DNA from: an uncultured Phycisphaerae bacterium | Lineage (GTDB): Bacteria; Planctomycetota; Phycisphaerae; UBA1845; PWPN01 | Length of the DNA: 64,000 nucleotides | Direction: 5' to 3' | NCBI GenBank assembly: GCA_938005315.1 | Contig: CALLOB010000011.1 | Location: 1 to 64,000 of the forward strand | Part shown: one piece after another, positions 36,797 through 46,195 of the stretch | Layout: the number at the start of each line of letters is the position of its first letter | Numbering within the stretch: the stretch's first letter is position 1 | Notes under the pieces: model-generated | The model's database searches: none | The model's input: the letters and a program-made list of their open reading frames with translations, nothing else | What the model was told of the DNA's origin: nothing | Program-made: the position numbers and the translations under genes

Positions 36797-38416
36797 ATGT
36801 TCCTCGCACTCATCGCCCTCGTTCTCAGCGGCTCCGCCATCGACGAGCCCCCCTTCTCACTGGGCGTCGCGGCCGGCGACGTCACCGCCGATGCCGCCGT
36901 GCTCTGGACCCGGGCCGACCGGCCGGGAACCGTCCGCTGGGAGGTGTCCGAGCGCCCGGACTTCGGCACCCTGACCGCCTCGGGCGAGGCTCAGGCCGAT
37001 CCGGAAAACGACCTGACGGTTCAGGTCAACGTGAACGGTCTGGCCGGCGGCCGCGAGTACTTCTACCGGTTCAGCCTGGCTGAGGATCCGCAGATTTTCA
37101 GCCGCACGGGCCGTTTCCGCACCGCCCCTGATCCGGCTATGCCGGCGGCCTTCCGCTTCGCCGTCTCCGGCGACAGCGGCGACGACCGCCGGCCTTTCGA
37201 CGTGCTGACCTTCGCTGCCGCGGAGGATCTCGACTTTTTCCTGTACCTGGGGGATACGATTTACGGCGACGAGCCGGGCTCCGAGAACCTCGTCGCCCGC
37301 ACGCTGGAAGAATACCGCCGCAAGTACCGCTCCAACCGCGCCGATGCTCCGCTCCGCGACCTGCTGGCCGCCACGGCCGTCTGGGCCCAGTGGGACGATC
37401 ATGAGATCGAGAACGATTACGCCGGCCTGGAGCTCCTCGCCGCCGGCAGGGCGGAGCAGCTGGAGGCCGGCTACCGGGCTTTCCTGGAGTATCTGCCGGT
37501 CCGCCGGCAGGAGGACCCCCGGCGAATCTACCGCTCGTTCCGTTACGGAGCCACGGCCGAGTTCTTCATCCTCGACAACCGCCAGTACCGCCAGGCCAGC
37601 GCCGGCGGGGAGTGCGGGGGGTCGCTGGACCCGTTCGGCCAGCTGACCCTGCTGGGCAGCGCGGCCTGCCGGGAGGCCCTGAGCCGGCCCCGGAACATGC
37701 TGGGTCCCGAACAGATGGACTGGCTCAAGCGGGGACTGGCCGGCTCCGCCGCGATTCTCAAGTTCGTCGTGACCTCCGTCCCCATCCAGTTCGTCGCGAT
37801 CTACCCCTACGATCGCTGGGACGGCTACGACGCTGAACGACGCGAACTGTTGAGGTTCATCGACGCCCACCGGATCGGCGGCGTCTTCTTCCTGACCACC
37901 GACTTCCACGCCAATGCGTACAACCCCGACGTGATGAGCTACTTCCGCCGCCACCGGCCGGACTACGGTCTGACCGGCAACGCGGCATGCCCGGAGGTCA
38001 TCGCCGGACCGATCGCCCAGGCCACGCTGCATGAGATGCTGTCGCTCGGCGGGGCCCTGCGGCTGGGCCTGGATCCCGACTCGCTCTGGACGCGGACCTG
38101 GATCGAGGTTCTCGAGCGCAGCCTGATCGAGGGCCTGATGCGCACCTCCGGCCAGACCTTCATCGAGACCGACCGCTATGGCTATGCGGTTCTGGACGTG
38201 CAGGCCGACGGCACGGTGCACACCCGCTTTCGCGGCCTCACGCCACCAAGGGGCGGACCTTCGGCGTCCATCGAGACGATGCACGAGGAGACGTTTCCCG
38301 AGCCGCTGCCGCTCCCGTGCGCCTCGCCGGCGGCGGCCATGCTGGCCTGGGGCTGGTACGCGGCGCTGGCTCACCGCCGGCGAAGCGATCCCGCCCTGCC
38401 GCCGCGTCATCGATAG
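36797..38416 (+). CDS. PhoD-like alkaline phosphatase family protein, secreted
   Basis: Signal peptide; ..FSLGVAAGDVTADAAVLWTRADRPG..FFLYLGDTIYGDE..VWAQWDDHEIENDYAG.. Confidence 0.88.
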   Translation: MFLALIALVLSGSAIDEPPFSLGVAAGDVTADAAVLWTRADRPGTVRWEVSERPDFGTLTASGEAQADPENDLTVQVNVNGLAGGREYFYRFSLAEDPQIFSRTGRFRTAPDPAMPAAFRFAVSGDSGDDRRPFDVLTFAAAEDLDFFLYLGDTIYGDEPGSENLVARTLEEYRRKYRSNRADAPLRDLLAATAVWAQWDDHEIENDYAGLELLAAGRAEQLEAGYRAFLEYLPVRRQEDPRRIYRSFRYGATAEFFILDNRQYRQASAGGECGGSLDPFGQLTLLGSAACREALSRPRNMLGPEQMDWLKRGLAGSAAILKFVVTSVPIQFVAIYPYDRWDGYDAERRELLRFIDAHRIGGVFFLTTDFHANAYNPDVMSYFRRHRPDYGLTGNAACPEVIAGPIAQATLHEMLSLGGALRLGLDPDSLWTRTWIEVLERSLIEGLMRTSGQTFIETDRYGYAVLDVQADGTVHTRFRGLTPPRGGPSASIETMHEETFPEPLPLPCASPAAAMLAWGWYAALAHRRRSDPALPPRHR

Positions 38417-40077
38417 CGGACGTACATGAACAGGACGATGGCGGTGATGATCGCCCACCACAGGAACGGGCTGCGCAGGCCGCGGCTTTTTTCGCGGATC
38501 TCCGGCGGCAGGCTCAGGCTCCGGCGGTTCCAGATCAGCCCGGCGATCTCGGCCTCGGGCTTGGGCCGGGTGATCAGGCTCACCACCACGCCGACCAGCA
38601 TGCAGGACCAGAAGACGATGCCGGTGCGGTTGGCGAACGGGGCCAGATACGGCTGCCAGGCCCCCGGCAAGTGCGGAACCATCCACTCGACCGCCACGGT
38701 CAGGGGGATGGTCAGAACGCCGGCGGCCAGGGCTCCGGCGTGCGTCGTCCGCTTCCAGAGGATGCCCAGCAGGAACATCGTGGCCACGCCGGGTGTCACG
38801 TAACCATAGGCGTCCAGCAGATACACGAACACCGGACGCTCGGAGTGCTCCACCAGCACCGCCGACCAGAAGATGCCCAGGGCCACGATCAGGCCGCCCA
38901 TGATCCGGCCGAACCGGATCGCCTGGCGGTCGGTGGCCTGCGGGTTGATGTACGGCAGGTAGAAGTCCACGGTCAGGATCGTCGTGCAGGAGTTGACCGC
39001 ACCCGACAGATGCGACATCACCGCCGCGATCAGACCGGCCATCACCAGGCCCACCAGCCCGGCCGGCAGCAGGTGGCGCACCAGCATGGGGAAGGCCATG
39101 TCCGGCTTCTCCAGCGCCGGAAACAGTCCCGGGGCCAGCAGCCCGGGCACAACGATGATCAGCGGCATGAGGAACTTCAGATAATCGGTGAAGACCACGC
39201 CCATCCGTGCGTGCCACTCATCTTTCGCCGCCAGCGTCCGCTGGACGATGAACTGATTGGCGGCACAGTAGAAGATGCTGATGCACAGGAAAGATCCGAG
39301 GTACTGGGTCCAGGGGAAGTTCAGATCGGTCGCCGGCAGCAGCAGATCCCAGTCGCCGGAAGTCGCCATCAGCCCCGCCCAGCCACCCGCCTCGCGAAGC
39401 GTCGCGAACGACAGCGTCAGCCCCCCGGCCAGCAGGACCGCCAGCTGAACCAGCTCGGTCCACACCACCGCCTGCAGACCGCCGGCGATGGTGTAGAACG
39501 CCGTGAACGCCGCCAGAAGCACGATGCACCCGCCCATGGCCGCCAGGAAAGCCTGGTCGCGGCTGAGGGGCATCCCCAGCCCGCCGGCCAGGCTCTCCGC
39601 CAGACCCGTCAGGTCGAACAGCGAGTTCAGGGCGACGGCGCCCAGATACAGCACCGCGCTGATTTCCACGAAGATGTAGATCACCAGGATCAGAGCCGCG
39701 TACGTCACCCGGGCCGCGGAGCCGAACCGCCGCTGAAGGAACTCGGGCATCGTGTAGAAGCCGTTGCGCAGATAGAACGGCAGAAAGATCCACAGCAGGG
39801 CGTTGAACCCGATCAGGATCGCCGCCCACTCGATGCACATCGCCACGAAGCCGTGCCTGTAGGCCGTGCCGATCACGCCGATGAAATGGTGGCTGCTGAT
39901 ATTGGCCGCCACGATGCTGCCGCCGATCATCCACCACGGCAGCCGGTCCCCGGCCAGGAAGTAGTCGCGTTTGGTCCGGCCCACGCGGCGGGAGGCATAC
40001 CAGCCCAGGACCGCGACGCCGGCGATGTACAGCACAAAGACGGCCACATCCAGACTGCTGAGCCTCATCGCTTCCAT
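38407..40077 (-). CDS. Sodium:solute symporter (SSS) family transporter
   Basis: Multi-TM; ..TKRDYFLAGDRLPWWMIGGSIVAANISSHHFIGVIGTAYRHG.. SSS signature. Confidence 0.9.
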   Translation of the reverse strand: MEAMRLSSLDVAVFVLYIAGVAVLGWYASRRVGRTKRDYFLAGDRLPWWMIGGSIVAANISSHHFIGVIGTAYRHGFVAMCIEWAAILIGFNALLWIFLPFYLRNGFYTMPEFLQRRFGSAARVTYAALILVIYIFVEISAVLYLGAVALNSLFDLTGLAESLAGGLGMPLSRDQAFLAAMGGCIVLLAAFTAFYTIAGGLQAVVWTELVQLAVLLAGGLTLSFATLREAGGWAGLMATSGDWDLLLPATDLNFPWTQYLGSFLCISIFYCAANQFIVQRTLAAKDEWHARMGVVFTDYLKFLMPLIIVVPGLLAPGLFPALEKPDMAFPMLVRHLLPAGLVGLVMAGLIAAVMSHLSGAVNSCTTILTVDFYLPYINPQATDRQAIRFGRIMGGLIVALGIFWSAVLVEHSERPVFVYLLDAYGYVTPGVATMFLLGILWKRTTHAGALAAGVLTIPLTVAVEWMVPHLPGAWQPYLAPFANRTGIVFWSCMLVGVVVSLITRPKPEAEIAGLIWNRRSLSLPPEIREKSRGLRSPFLWWAIITAIVLFMYVRYR

Positions 40078-40089
40078 CGGTTGCCCCTT

Positions 40090-41574
40090 TCAGGCGGATC
40101 CGGTATCCGTCCAGTCCGATCCGCCCTGGTCGGCGGCCGCCGCGTCCACCGCCCGGGCGTATTCCCCGGCCGCGCCGCGGTATCCCGACGAGGCCGGCCC
40201 CGGCAGGATCTGCGTCCGCGGACCGGCCATGGCGGCGTGAAGCTCCGGAATCGATTGCTGCGGTTCCAGCATCGCCCGGGCCAGCACCGCCGCGCCGAAC
40301 GCGCTGATTTCCGGCTCCCGGGGACACACCACCGCACAGCCGGTCGTGTCGGCCACGATCTGCGGCGTGAGCCGGCTCCGTGCCGCTCCCCCGCACATGA
40401 TCAGCCGCCGGGCCGGAAAACCCGCCCTCGCCAGCCAGCCGAGTTGCCGGGCCAGCTCGAAGCACAACCCCTCCAGCGTCGCCCGCAGAAGGTGGCCGCG
40501 CCCGTGGGCCAGCCGCAAGCCCTCGATCCTGCCGGCCGTCGGTCTCCTCGCCCCGCCGGTGGCATCGTGGAAAGGCCAGACCCGCAGGCCGTCGCTGCCG
40601 GGCGGCACGGCCGCCATGAGGTCATCGATAGCCTCCCGGCCGGCATCGGCCAGACCGGTCATCTCCAGCGCCCAGCGGAACGCCGAGCCGCCGACCACCA
40701 GCGAGAGGAGCTGCCCCCACCGCTGCGGCACGACGTGCCGGCACACCCAGGCCGAGGGCACCACCGGTCCGGCGAAGGCTTCCGCGACCGCCACCAGCAC
40801 CCAGGCGGTACCGCAGCCGAACATCACGTCGCCGGCTTCCAGCGTTCCGCTGCCGACCGCGGCCGCGTACTGATCGTGAATCGCCGGCCCCACCGGAATG
40901 CCCGCGGGCACGCCCATGCGCCTGGCCGCCTCGCCCCCCAGAGCCCCCGCCGGCTGCCGCGCCGGCAGCAGAGCCGGCAGCTGCCCGCGGGAAATGCCCA
41001 GATGGCGGAGGATGGCCGGCTCCGGTGCATCGAGCATCGGGTTGTAGAGGCAGGCGATGCTCAGCGAAGAGGCGTCGTGGGCCGCCCTGCCGCAGAGCCG
41101 CTCGACGATCGCGTCGCCCACGAAGCCGATCACGCCCGCCTGATCCAGCATTTCCGGCTGCGTTCGCCGCAGCCTCATCAGGTGCCCCAGCGACAGCCCG
41201 GCCTGCCCGTGACCGATGTGCTCGGCCAGCCACCGACTTCCGAAAACGCGAACCAGCTCGCGATCCTCGGCCGCCCCGCGCGGATCCATCCAGCTGATCA
41301 CCGGCCCCAGGCAGCGGCCCTGCCGGTCGCGGAGCTGCAGCGCCGCCCCCTGACTGGAAATCCCCACGGCCTTCACCGATGCCCCGCCGGTTCCGGCAGC
41401 CCTCCAGGCGGCCTCGAGCGTCGCCGCCCAGATCTCCTCGAGGTCCTGCTCGACGCCGCCTTCGGACGTGTGGCCCAGGCCGACCTCCACCGAGCCCCGT
41501 GACTGGACCGTGCCTCGCTCGTCGATGAGCAGGGCCTTGACGTTGGTCGTGCCCAGATCCAGGCCGAGATACAC
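40090..41574 (-). CDS. FGGY-family carbohydrate kinase
   Basis: MYLGLDLGTTNVKALLIDERGTV..AVGISSQGAALQLRDRQGRCLGPVISWMDPRG..GGAARSRLTPQIVADTTGCAVV.. Confidence 0.9.
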   Translation of the reverse strand: MYLGLDLGTTNVKALLIDERGTVQSRGSVEVGLGHTSEGGVEQDLEEIWAATLEAAWRAAGTGGASVKAVGISSQGAALQLRDRQGRCLGPVISWMDPRGAAEDRELVRVFGSRWLAEHIGHGQAGLSLGHLMRLRRTQPEMLDQAGVIGFVGDAIVERLCGRAAHDASSLSIACLYNPMLDAPEPAILRHLGISRGQLPALLPARQPAGALGGEAARRMGVPAGIPVGPAIHDQYAAAVGSGTLEAGDVMFGCGTAWVLVAVAEAFAGPVVPSAWVCRHVVPQRWGQLLSLVVGGSAFRWALEMTGLADAGREAIDDLMAAVPPGSDGLRVWPFHDATGGARRPTAGRIEGLRLAHGRGHLLRATLEGLCFELARQLGWLARAGFPARRLIMCGGAARSRLTPQIVADTTGCAVVCPREPEISAFGAAVLARAMLEPQQSIPELHAAMAGPRTQILPGPASSGYRGAAGEYARAVDAAAADQGGSDWTDTGSA

Positions 41575-41577
41575 CGC

Positions 41578-42996
41578 CTATACCTCCAGGTAGTCGGCCC
41601 CGAGGAATCGCGCCGCCAGCGAGATCCGCCGCCGGGCGTCGCCGAAACAGATCGCCGCGTGATGCGGTCCCCCGGCCTGGGCATAACGCGTCAGGAAACC
41701 GCGCACGCCTCCCGCCGGCCGCATCTTGCTGTGCGGTACGGCCAGTTGCGGCAGCGGGCCGAAGTCCTCGATGCACGCCGGCGCCGCGATCACCCGCCAT
41801 CGCTGCCGGGGGCCCAGCGTCAGGCACGTCCACGTCGCCGGGCCCGGCTCGAAGCTGCACACCAGCGCGCACTGCCCGCCCCGCACGGGCACGATCGGCG
41901 CCGGACGCCGCACCAGCCGCACCCGCCGGTCGCGCCGCCCCATCGCCGGATTGCACTCGCCCATGTGGCTCAGCAGCACGGCGTCGCCGGCGAAGTCGAT
42001 GGTGAAGATCTCGCTGAAGCTCGCCGGCGGCTGCAACCGGGCGAGGAAGGCCGACCAGGCCGCGGAAATCAGGTCGCCCTCCCCTCCGAACCCCACCCCC
42101 TCGGCCAGGAGCCGGCTGGCGGCCACGAAAGGCACCGTCTCGGTGCGTTCGTCATCGCCGAACGCCAGAAACTGATAGCTGTAGGCGTCCAGCCGGCGCT
42201 CGGCGACCATGGCCCGCAGCGCGATCTCGGCGCGGGCACAGGCCTGCAGATCGTCGGCGGTCACCCCCGGCGCGATGTCGTAGTCGTGCCGATACTGCTC
42301 CGCGAGGCTCCGGACCTCCCCGGCCGGCGCCGCCGCCGCCCGCCGGTTGAACTCGGCCACCGACAGCGGCTCCCACCGGCATCCCAGGCTCGTGGCCAGA
42401 TGCGTGGTGTCCAGGCCGAAATCGCCCATGTCGGCGAAGGGATACCCCATCAGCCCCAGCCGGGCGTTGCGCAGGTACCGCACCGCGCGGGCGGCGTGCA
42501 GCGCATCGGCCAGCTCCTCCATGGCCGCCCGGTCCTCGACGTGTCCGGTGACATAGTGAAAGGCGACCTGCTCGCGCACCAGCACATTGCAGAGATCCTG
42601 CGTGCCGTGCACGCCGTGGTTGCGCAGCAGCGCGGCATCGTCATAGCCGCCGTCCACCGCCCACAGCTCCTGCGTGTTCCAGATGATCACCGGCAGACGC
42701 GTCCGGGCCAGAGCCGGCGCCGCGATCAGGCTGGGCGCGTAGGCCGGCAGCACCACCACGACCGCGTCCAGCCCGCGGGCCTCGAAGTCCGCCACCTGTC
42801 GCTCGACCTGCTCGCGCGTCCAGGCCGCCCCCTCGAAAACGGCCTCGGCGTGCGGGGCCAGGGCGGGAATCAGCGACCTTTGCACCCAGGCCTCGCGGTC
42901 CGGCCGCAGATCGGGGACCAGCTTTTCGTAGAACTCCAGCGTCAGGCCCAGCAGGCCGACGCGCGGCTTGTCATGCCTCATCGGACGACCTCCCAT
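41578..42996 (-). CDS. L-fucose/L-arabinose isomerase-type protein
   Basis: ..RPRVGLLGLTLEFYEKL-type start, ..LPVIIWNTQELWAVDGGYDDAALLRNHGVHGTQDLCNVLVREQVAFHYVTGH.., ..FGGEGDLISAAWSAFLARL..FTIDFAGDAVLLSHMGECNPAM. Confidence 0.85.
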   Translation of the reverse strand: MGGRPMRHDKPRVGLLGLTLEFYEKLVPDLRPDREAWVQRSLIPALAPHAEAVFEGAAWTREQVERQVADFEARGLDAVVVVLPAYAPSLIAAPALARTRLPVIIWNTQELWAVDGGYDDAALLRNHGVHGTQDLCNVLVREQVAFHYVTGHVEDRAAMEELADALHAARAVRYLRNARLGLMGYPFADMGDFGLDTTHLATSLGCRWEPLSVAEFNRRAAAAPAGEVRSLAEQYRHDYDIAPGVTADDLQACARAEIALRAMVAERRLDAYSYQFLAFGDDERTETVPFVAASRLLAEGVGFGGEGDLISAAWSAFLARLQPPASFSEIFTIDFAGDAVLLSHMGECNPAMGRRDRRVRLVRRPAPIVPVRGGQCALVCSFEPGPATWTCLTLGPRQRWRVIAAPACIEDFGPLPQLAVPHSKMRPAGGVRGFLTRYAQAGGPHHAAICFGDARRRISLAARFLGADYLEV

Positions 42997-43136
42997 GCCG
43001 GTACCCGGATGCCGGCGGAAACAGGCCGCCGGCGGAGGACTGTTCCCCGATGACGCGCGGCGCCGGTGACCCCGCCGGGCGGAAACGGCTCCCTGTCATG
43101 CGTTCCTCTCCTCCCCCGGGCGCCTCGGGCCGCCGA

Positions 43137-44144
43137 TCATCCCCCGGCAGGTCCCAGGAAACGCTCCGCGTTGCCGTGGAAGAAGTCCTCCACGAACCCC
43201 CGCGGCAGGTTGAGCCTCTCGACCGCCCGGCGGATGGCGCGCAGTTGCTCGTACAGAAACGACGTGTACGTCACCCGGCCTGCGCTATCGCAGATCGACA
43301 GCTCCCACGGCTCCGGGGTGATGTAGGCGTACTGATGGTTGATCTCGACCGATTTCCCGGCCGCCAGGGCGATGGGGATGTCCGAGCCGAACAGCACCCT
43401 GTCCGGCGGCACCGTCGTGAAGAGGTGCTCGAGGACCTCGGCGTGATTGACCATCGCGGTGTCGAAGTAGAGATTCGGCAGATCCCGCAGCTCCTCCAGA
43501 TGCCCGACGGCCCCGCGCAGGTAATAGGCCCGCCCGACATGGGCCAGGATGACGCGGGCCCCCGGCCAGCGGCTGCACAGCTCGCGGATCTGCCGCCGGT
43601 TCAGGGGGTCCTCCAGCCGGCCCCGGCGAGGGATGTGCAGCATGACGATCAGCCCCAGGGCATCGGCCACCGCCATGATGCCTTCCGGCAGCATCTCGCG
43701 GATCTCGACCTGCCCCAGGTCGGCCTTGCGGACGTAGTTGGGGTAGGGCTTGAGCCCGACGAAGCCGCCGGCGATCACGTCGGCCCGCACGCTTCCGGGA
43801 TCCTCGGCCGGATCGACCAGCCGCAGAGCCCACCTTGACCGCCGGTCGCAGCCGCCGGCCACGTAGCGGTTGTTTTCCCGCTGGTCGTACTGGGGAAAAG
43901 GCAGTCCGAAACACACCGCGCCGCACTGCCGCCCCGGAAACACCTCCGCCAGGTCGGCCTGCAGCCGCGCGAAGTCGTAGGACTGCAACCGCGGCCCGCC
44001 GGCCGGGAAAGCCTCGCCCGGCGGAAGCGTGGCGTCGTTGAAGACATGCACGTGGACGTCCAGCACGCACTGCGGGACGAACGCCTCCAGCTCCTCCTGC
44101 CAGATCCTCCGATTACGCTCCCGCCATGCCTGCCCGTCGCTCAT
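43137..44144 (-). CDS. Amidohydrolase (amidohydrolase 2-type) family protein
   Basis: LDVHVHVFND..; ..GLIVMLHIPRRG..; ..RVILAHVGRAYY..; ..RVLFGSDIPIAL.. Confidence 0.85.
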   Translation of the reverse strand: MSDGQAWRERNRRIWQEELEAFVPQCVLDVHVHVFNDATLPPGEAFPAGGPRLQSYDFARLQADLAEVFPGRQCGAVCFGLPFPQYDQRENNRYVAGGCDRRSRWALRLVDPAEDPGSVRADVIAGGFVGLKPYPNYVRKADLGQVEIREMLPEGIMAVADALGLIVMLHIPRRGRLEDPLNRRQIRELCSRWPGARVILAHVGRAYYLRGAVGHLEELRDLPNLYFDTAMVNHAEVLEHLFTTVPPDRVLFGSDIPIALAAGKSVEINHQYAYITPEPWELSICDSAGRVTYTSFLYEQLRAIRRAVERLNLPRGFVEDFFHGNAERFLGPAGG

Positions 44145-45319
44145 CACGCCTCCCTTCCGGCCTGCCGGTAGTGATGCAGGCCCTCGATCAGCGCGCGGAT
44201 GTTGGCCTCCGGCGTGCCGGGAACGATGCTGCTGCTGGCCCCGAGCATCAGTCCCGCCCGCGGCCCGTGCTCGACCAGCCACCGCAGCTCGTCGCGCACC
44301 TCCCGGGGCGTGCCGTGGGGCAGCGTGCGCGTCACCGATACGCCCGCGATGATGAACAGCGGCTCGCCTCGGCGGTCCGTCATGCGACAGATGCGGGCGT
44401 AGTCCATGCCGTCCTCGTACTGGAAGCCCTGGAAGCCGCTGATGCCCGCCTCGATCAGCCGGGGAACCATCTCCATGAGATTGCCGTCGCAATGCCAGAT
44501 CAGCCGGATGCCGGCATCCAGAAAAGGCCGGATGGCCCGCTCGAAATGCGGAAACCAGATCCGCTCCAGCGAGTCCATGCTGACCAGCAGCCCCCGGGAA
44601 TAGGCCATGTCGTAGTCCAGGCGGATCAGGGGCGGCAGCCCCCCGCGACGGATGGCGGCGGCGGCCGCCCGGTTTTCCAGCACCGCCAGGTCGGCCTGCT
44701 GGGCGAAGTCACGCTCCATGACCTCCGGGTACAGGGCGTAGGCCATGAAGTAGTTCTCGTAGCCGTACACGTAGTTGTGGAACACCGGAAAGCTCTGGAA
44801 GCCGTCCGCGAACGGGCCCTTCAGCAGCTCCGGCCCCAGGCGCCGCTGCATGCGGCACTCCTGCTCGATCAGGGTATCGATCAGACCTGGATCTCCGGGG
44901 TCCAGCTCGGCCATACGCCGGGCCCGCGCGGGAAAAACGAACCGTTCCAGGTGCTCGATCACCGCCTCGGGCGAGTCGATGACCATGCCGTCCAGGACGA
45001 TCCGCTCCGCGCCGGTGACCGCCGTCCGCTCGGCGCCCGGAGCGAACCCGTGGGCCTCCATGGTCAGCGGGTTGTCGGCCAGGTACTGATCGATGTAGCA
45101 GGCGCCGGCGAGCTTCTGGAAATCGGTGTAGACGCCGTCCGGGTCCCGCGCATAACGTCCGGGGGGACGGCCCGTGAAACGCTCCATCAGCGGGACATCC
45201 ATGACATGGACCATCCACGCCGGGATGCCGCGCGCCGGCCGCCCCTGGATGACATCCATCGCCAGGCGGGCACGCTCGCCCCACCGTCCGGCAAACTCGC
45301 CGTAGCCCTGCGAAGCCAT
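44144..45319 (-). CDS. Uroporphyrinogen decarboxylase (URO-D/MtaA-like) family protein, putative methyltransferase-type
   Basis: ..IRPFLDAGIRLIWHCDGNLMEMVPRLIEAGISGFQGFQYEDGMD.., ..EVRDELRWLVEHGPRAGLMLGASSSIVPGTPEANIRALIEGLHHY; lacks canonical HemE N-terminus. Confidence 0.82.
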   Translation of the reverse strand: MASQGYGEFAGRWGERARLAMDVIQGRPARGIPAWMVHVMDVPLMERFTGRPPGRYARDPDGVYTDFQKLAGACYIDQYLADNPLTMEAHGFAPGAERTAVTGAERIVLDGMVIDSPEAVIEHLERFVFPARARRMAELDPGDPGLIDTLIEQECRMQRRLGPELLKGPFADGFQSFPVFHNYVYGYENYFMAYALYPEVMERDFAQQADLAVLENRAAAAAIRRGGLPPLIRLDYDMAYSRGLLVSMDSLERIWFPHFERAIRPFLDAGIRLIWHCDGNLMEMVPRLIEAGISGFQGFQYEDGMDYARICRMTDRRGEPLFIIAGVSVTRTLPHGTPREVRDELRWLVEHGPRAGLMLGASSSIVPGTPEANIRALIEGLHHYRQAGREA

Positions 45320-45372
45320 AACCGATTCGCCACACGCCGCGGGCCGATCGCCGCCCCGGGCACCGCGCGGCG

Positions 45373-46182
45373 CTACTTCAGACGGTGCCTGCGGGCTGCC
45401 GCCGCCGGGCTCGCGCCGTCCCGCACCACCGCGCACAGCGCCGCCTGGAAGTCCCGGGGCCGGGGCACCTGGATGGCGTTGCGGCCGAAAACCACCCCCC
45501 CGGCCCCGGCCGCGACCTCCGCCGCCGCCAGCTCCAGCGCCGCCCGCTGCGTGGGCAGTTTCTCGGCCCCCAGGCCGAAGACCGGGACGGGGCACGTCGA
45601 GGTCACCGCCCTGAAGTCGCAGGTGTGGAAGGTCTTGATCGCGTCCGCACCGAGTTCCGCGACGATGCGGCTGCCGATCCGGACGTCCTCGTGCAGTTCC
45701 TCGGGGCTCATGTCCAGATGACCGGTCGGGAAGTACTCGCCGATCACGGGTATACCCAATCTGTGGCACCTGGACGTCAGCGAACTGAAGATCGACACGT
45801 TTTCGGCGTCGCGCTCCTCGTCGCCGGTGCGGAGGGTCAGGGAGACCAGGGCGATGTCCATGCCCTCGGCCAGGGCGTCCTCCGGTTCCACGCATCTCAC
45901 GCTGCGGGCCTGGCGATAGTTGAAGTGGAAACAGTAGACCGAGTTCCAGTTCAGCCGCACCACCGCCAGCGGCGCGTGCCGGCCAGCGAAGATCTCGCCG
46001 CAGTGCCGCAGCATGCCCGGCGCCAGCAGGACGCCGTCCACGTCCGGGTGAATCTTCCTCGCCGTGGCCGGCAGGTTCTCCATCCCCGCAATCGGCCCGT
46101 CGAACATGCCGTGGTCGATGGCGATGATCACCGCCCGCCCACGACCCGTCAACCTGCCCATTCGGATCGCCCGCGCGTCCAT
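45373..46182 (-). CDS. Class I aldolase family protein (DhnA/LacD/LsrF-like)
   Basis: MDARAIRMGRLTGRGRAVIIAIDHGMFDGPIAGM..IGSRIVAELGADAIKTFHTCDF..AGAGGVVFGRNAIQVPRPRDF.. Confidence 0.82.
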   Translation of the reverse strand: MDARAIRMGRLTGRGRAVIIAIDHGMFDGPIAGMENLPATARKIHPDVDGVLLAPGMLRHCGEIFAGRHAPLAVVRLNWNSVYCFHFNYRQARSVRCVEPEDALAEGMDIALVSLTLRTGDEERDAENVSIFSSLTSRCHRLGIPVIGEYFPTGHLDMSPEELHEDVRIGSRIVAELGADAIKTFHTCDFRAVTSTCPVPVFGLGAEKLPTQRAALELAAAEVAAGAGGVVFGRNAIQVPRPRDFQAALCAVVRDGASPAAAARRHRLK

Positions 46183-46195
46183 CACGCCTCCTGAA

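Noticed and set aside
36857-39217. 786-aa minus-strand ORF
   Set aside because: Antisense to the PhoD-like gene and out of frame with the SSS transporter.
38317-41502. 1061-aa plus-strand ORF
   Set aside because: Antisense to the SSS transporter and FGGY kinase genes; composition-driven open frame.
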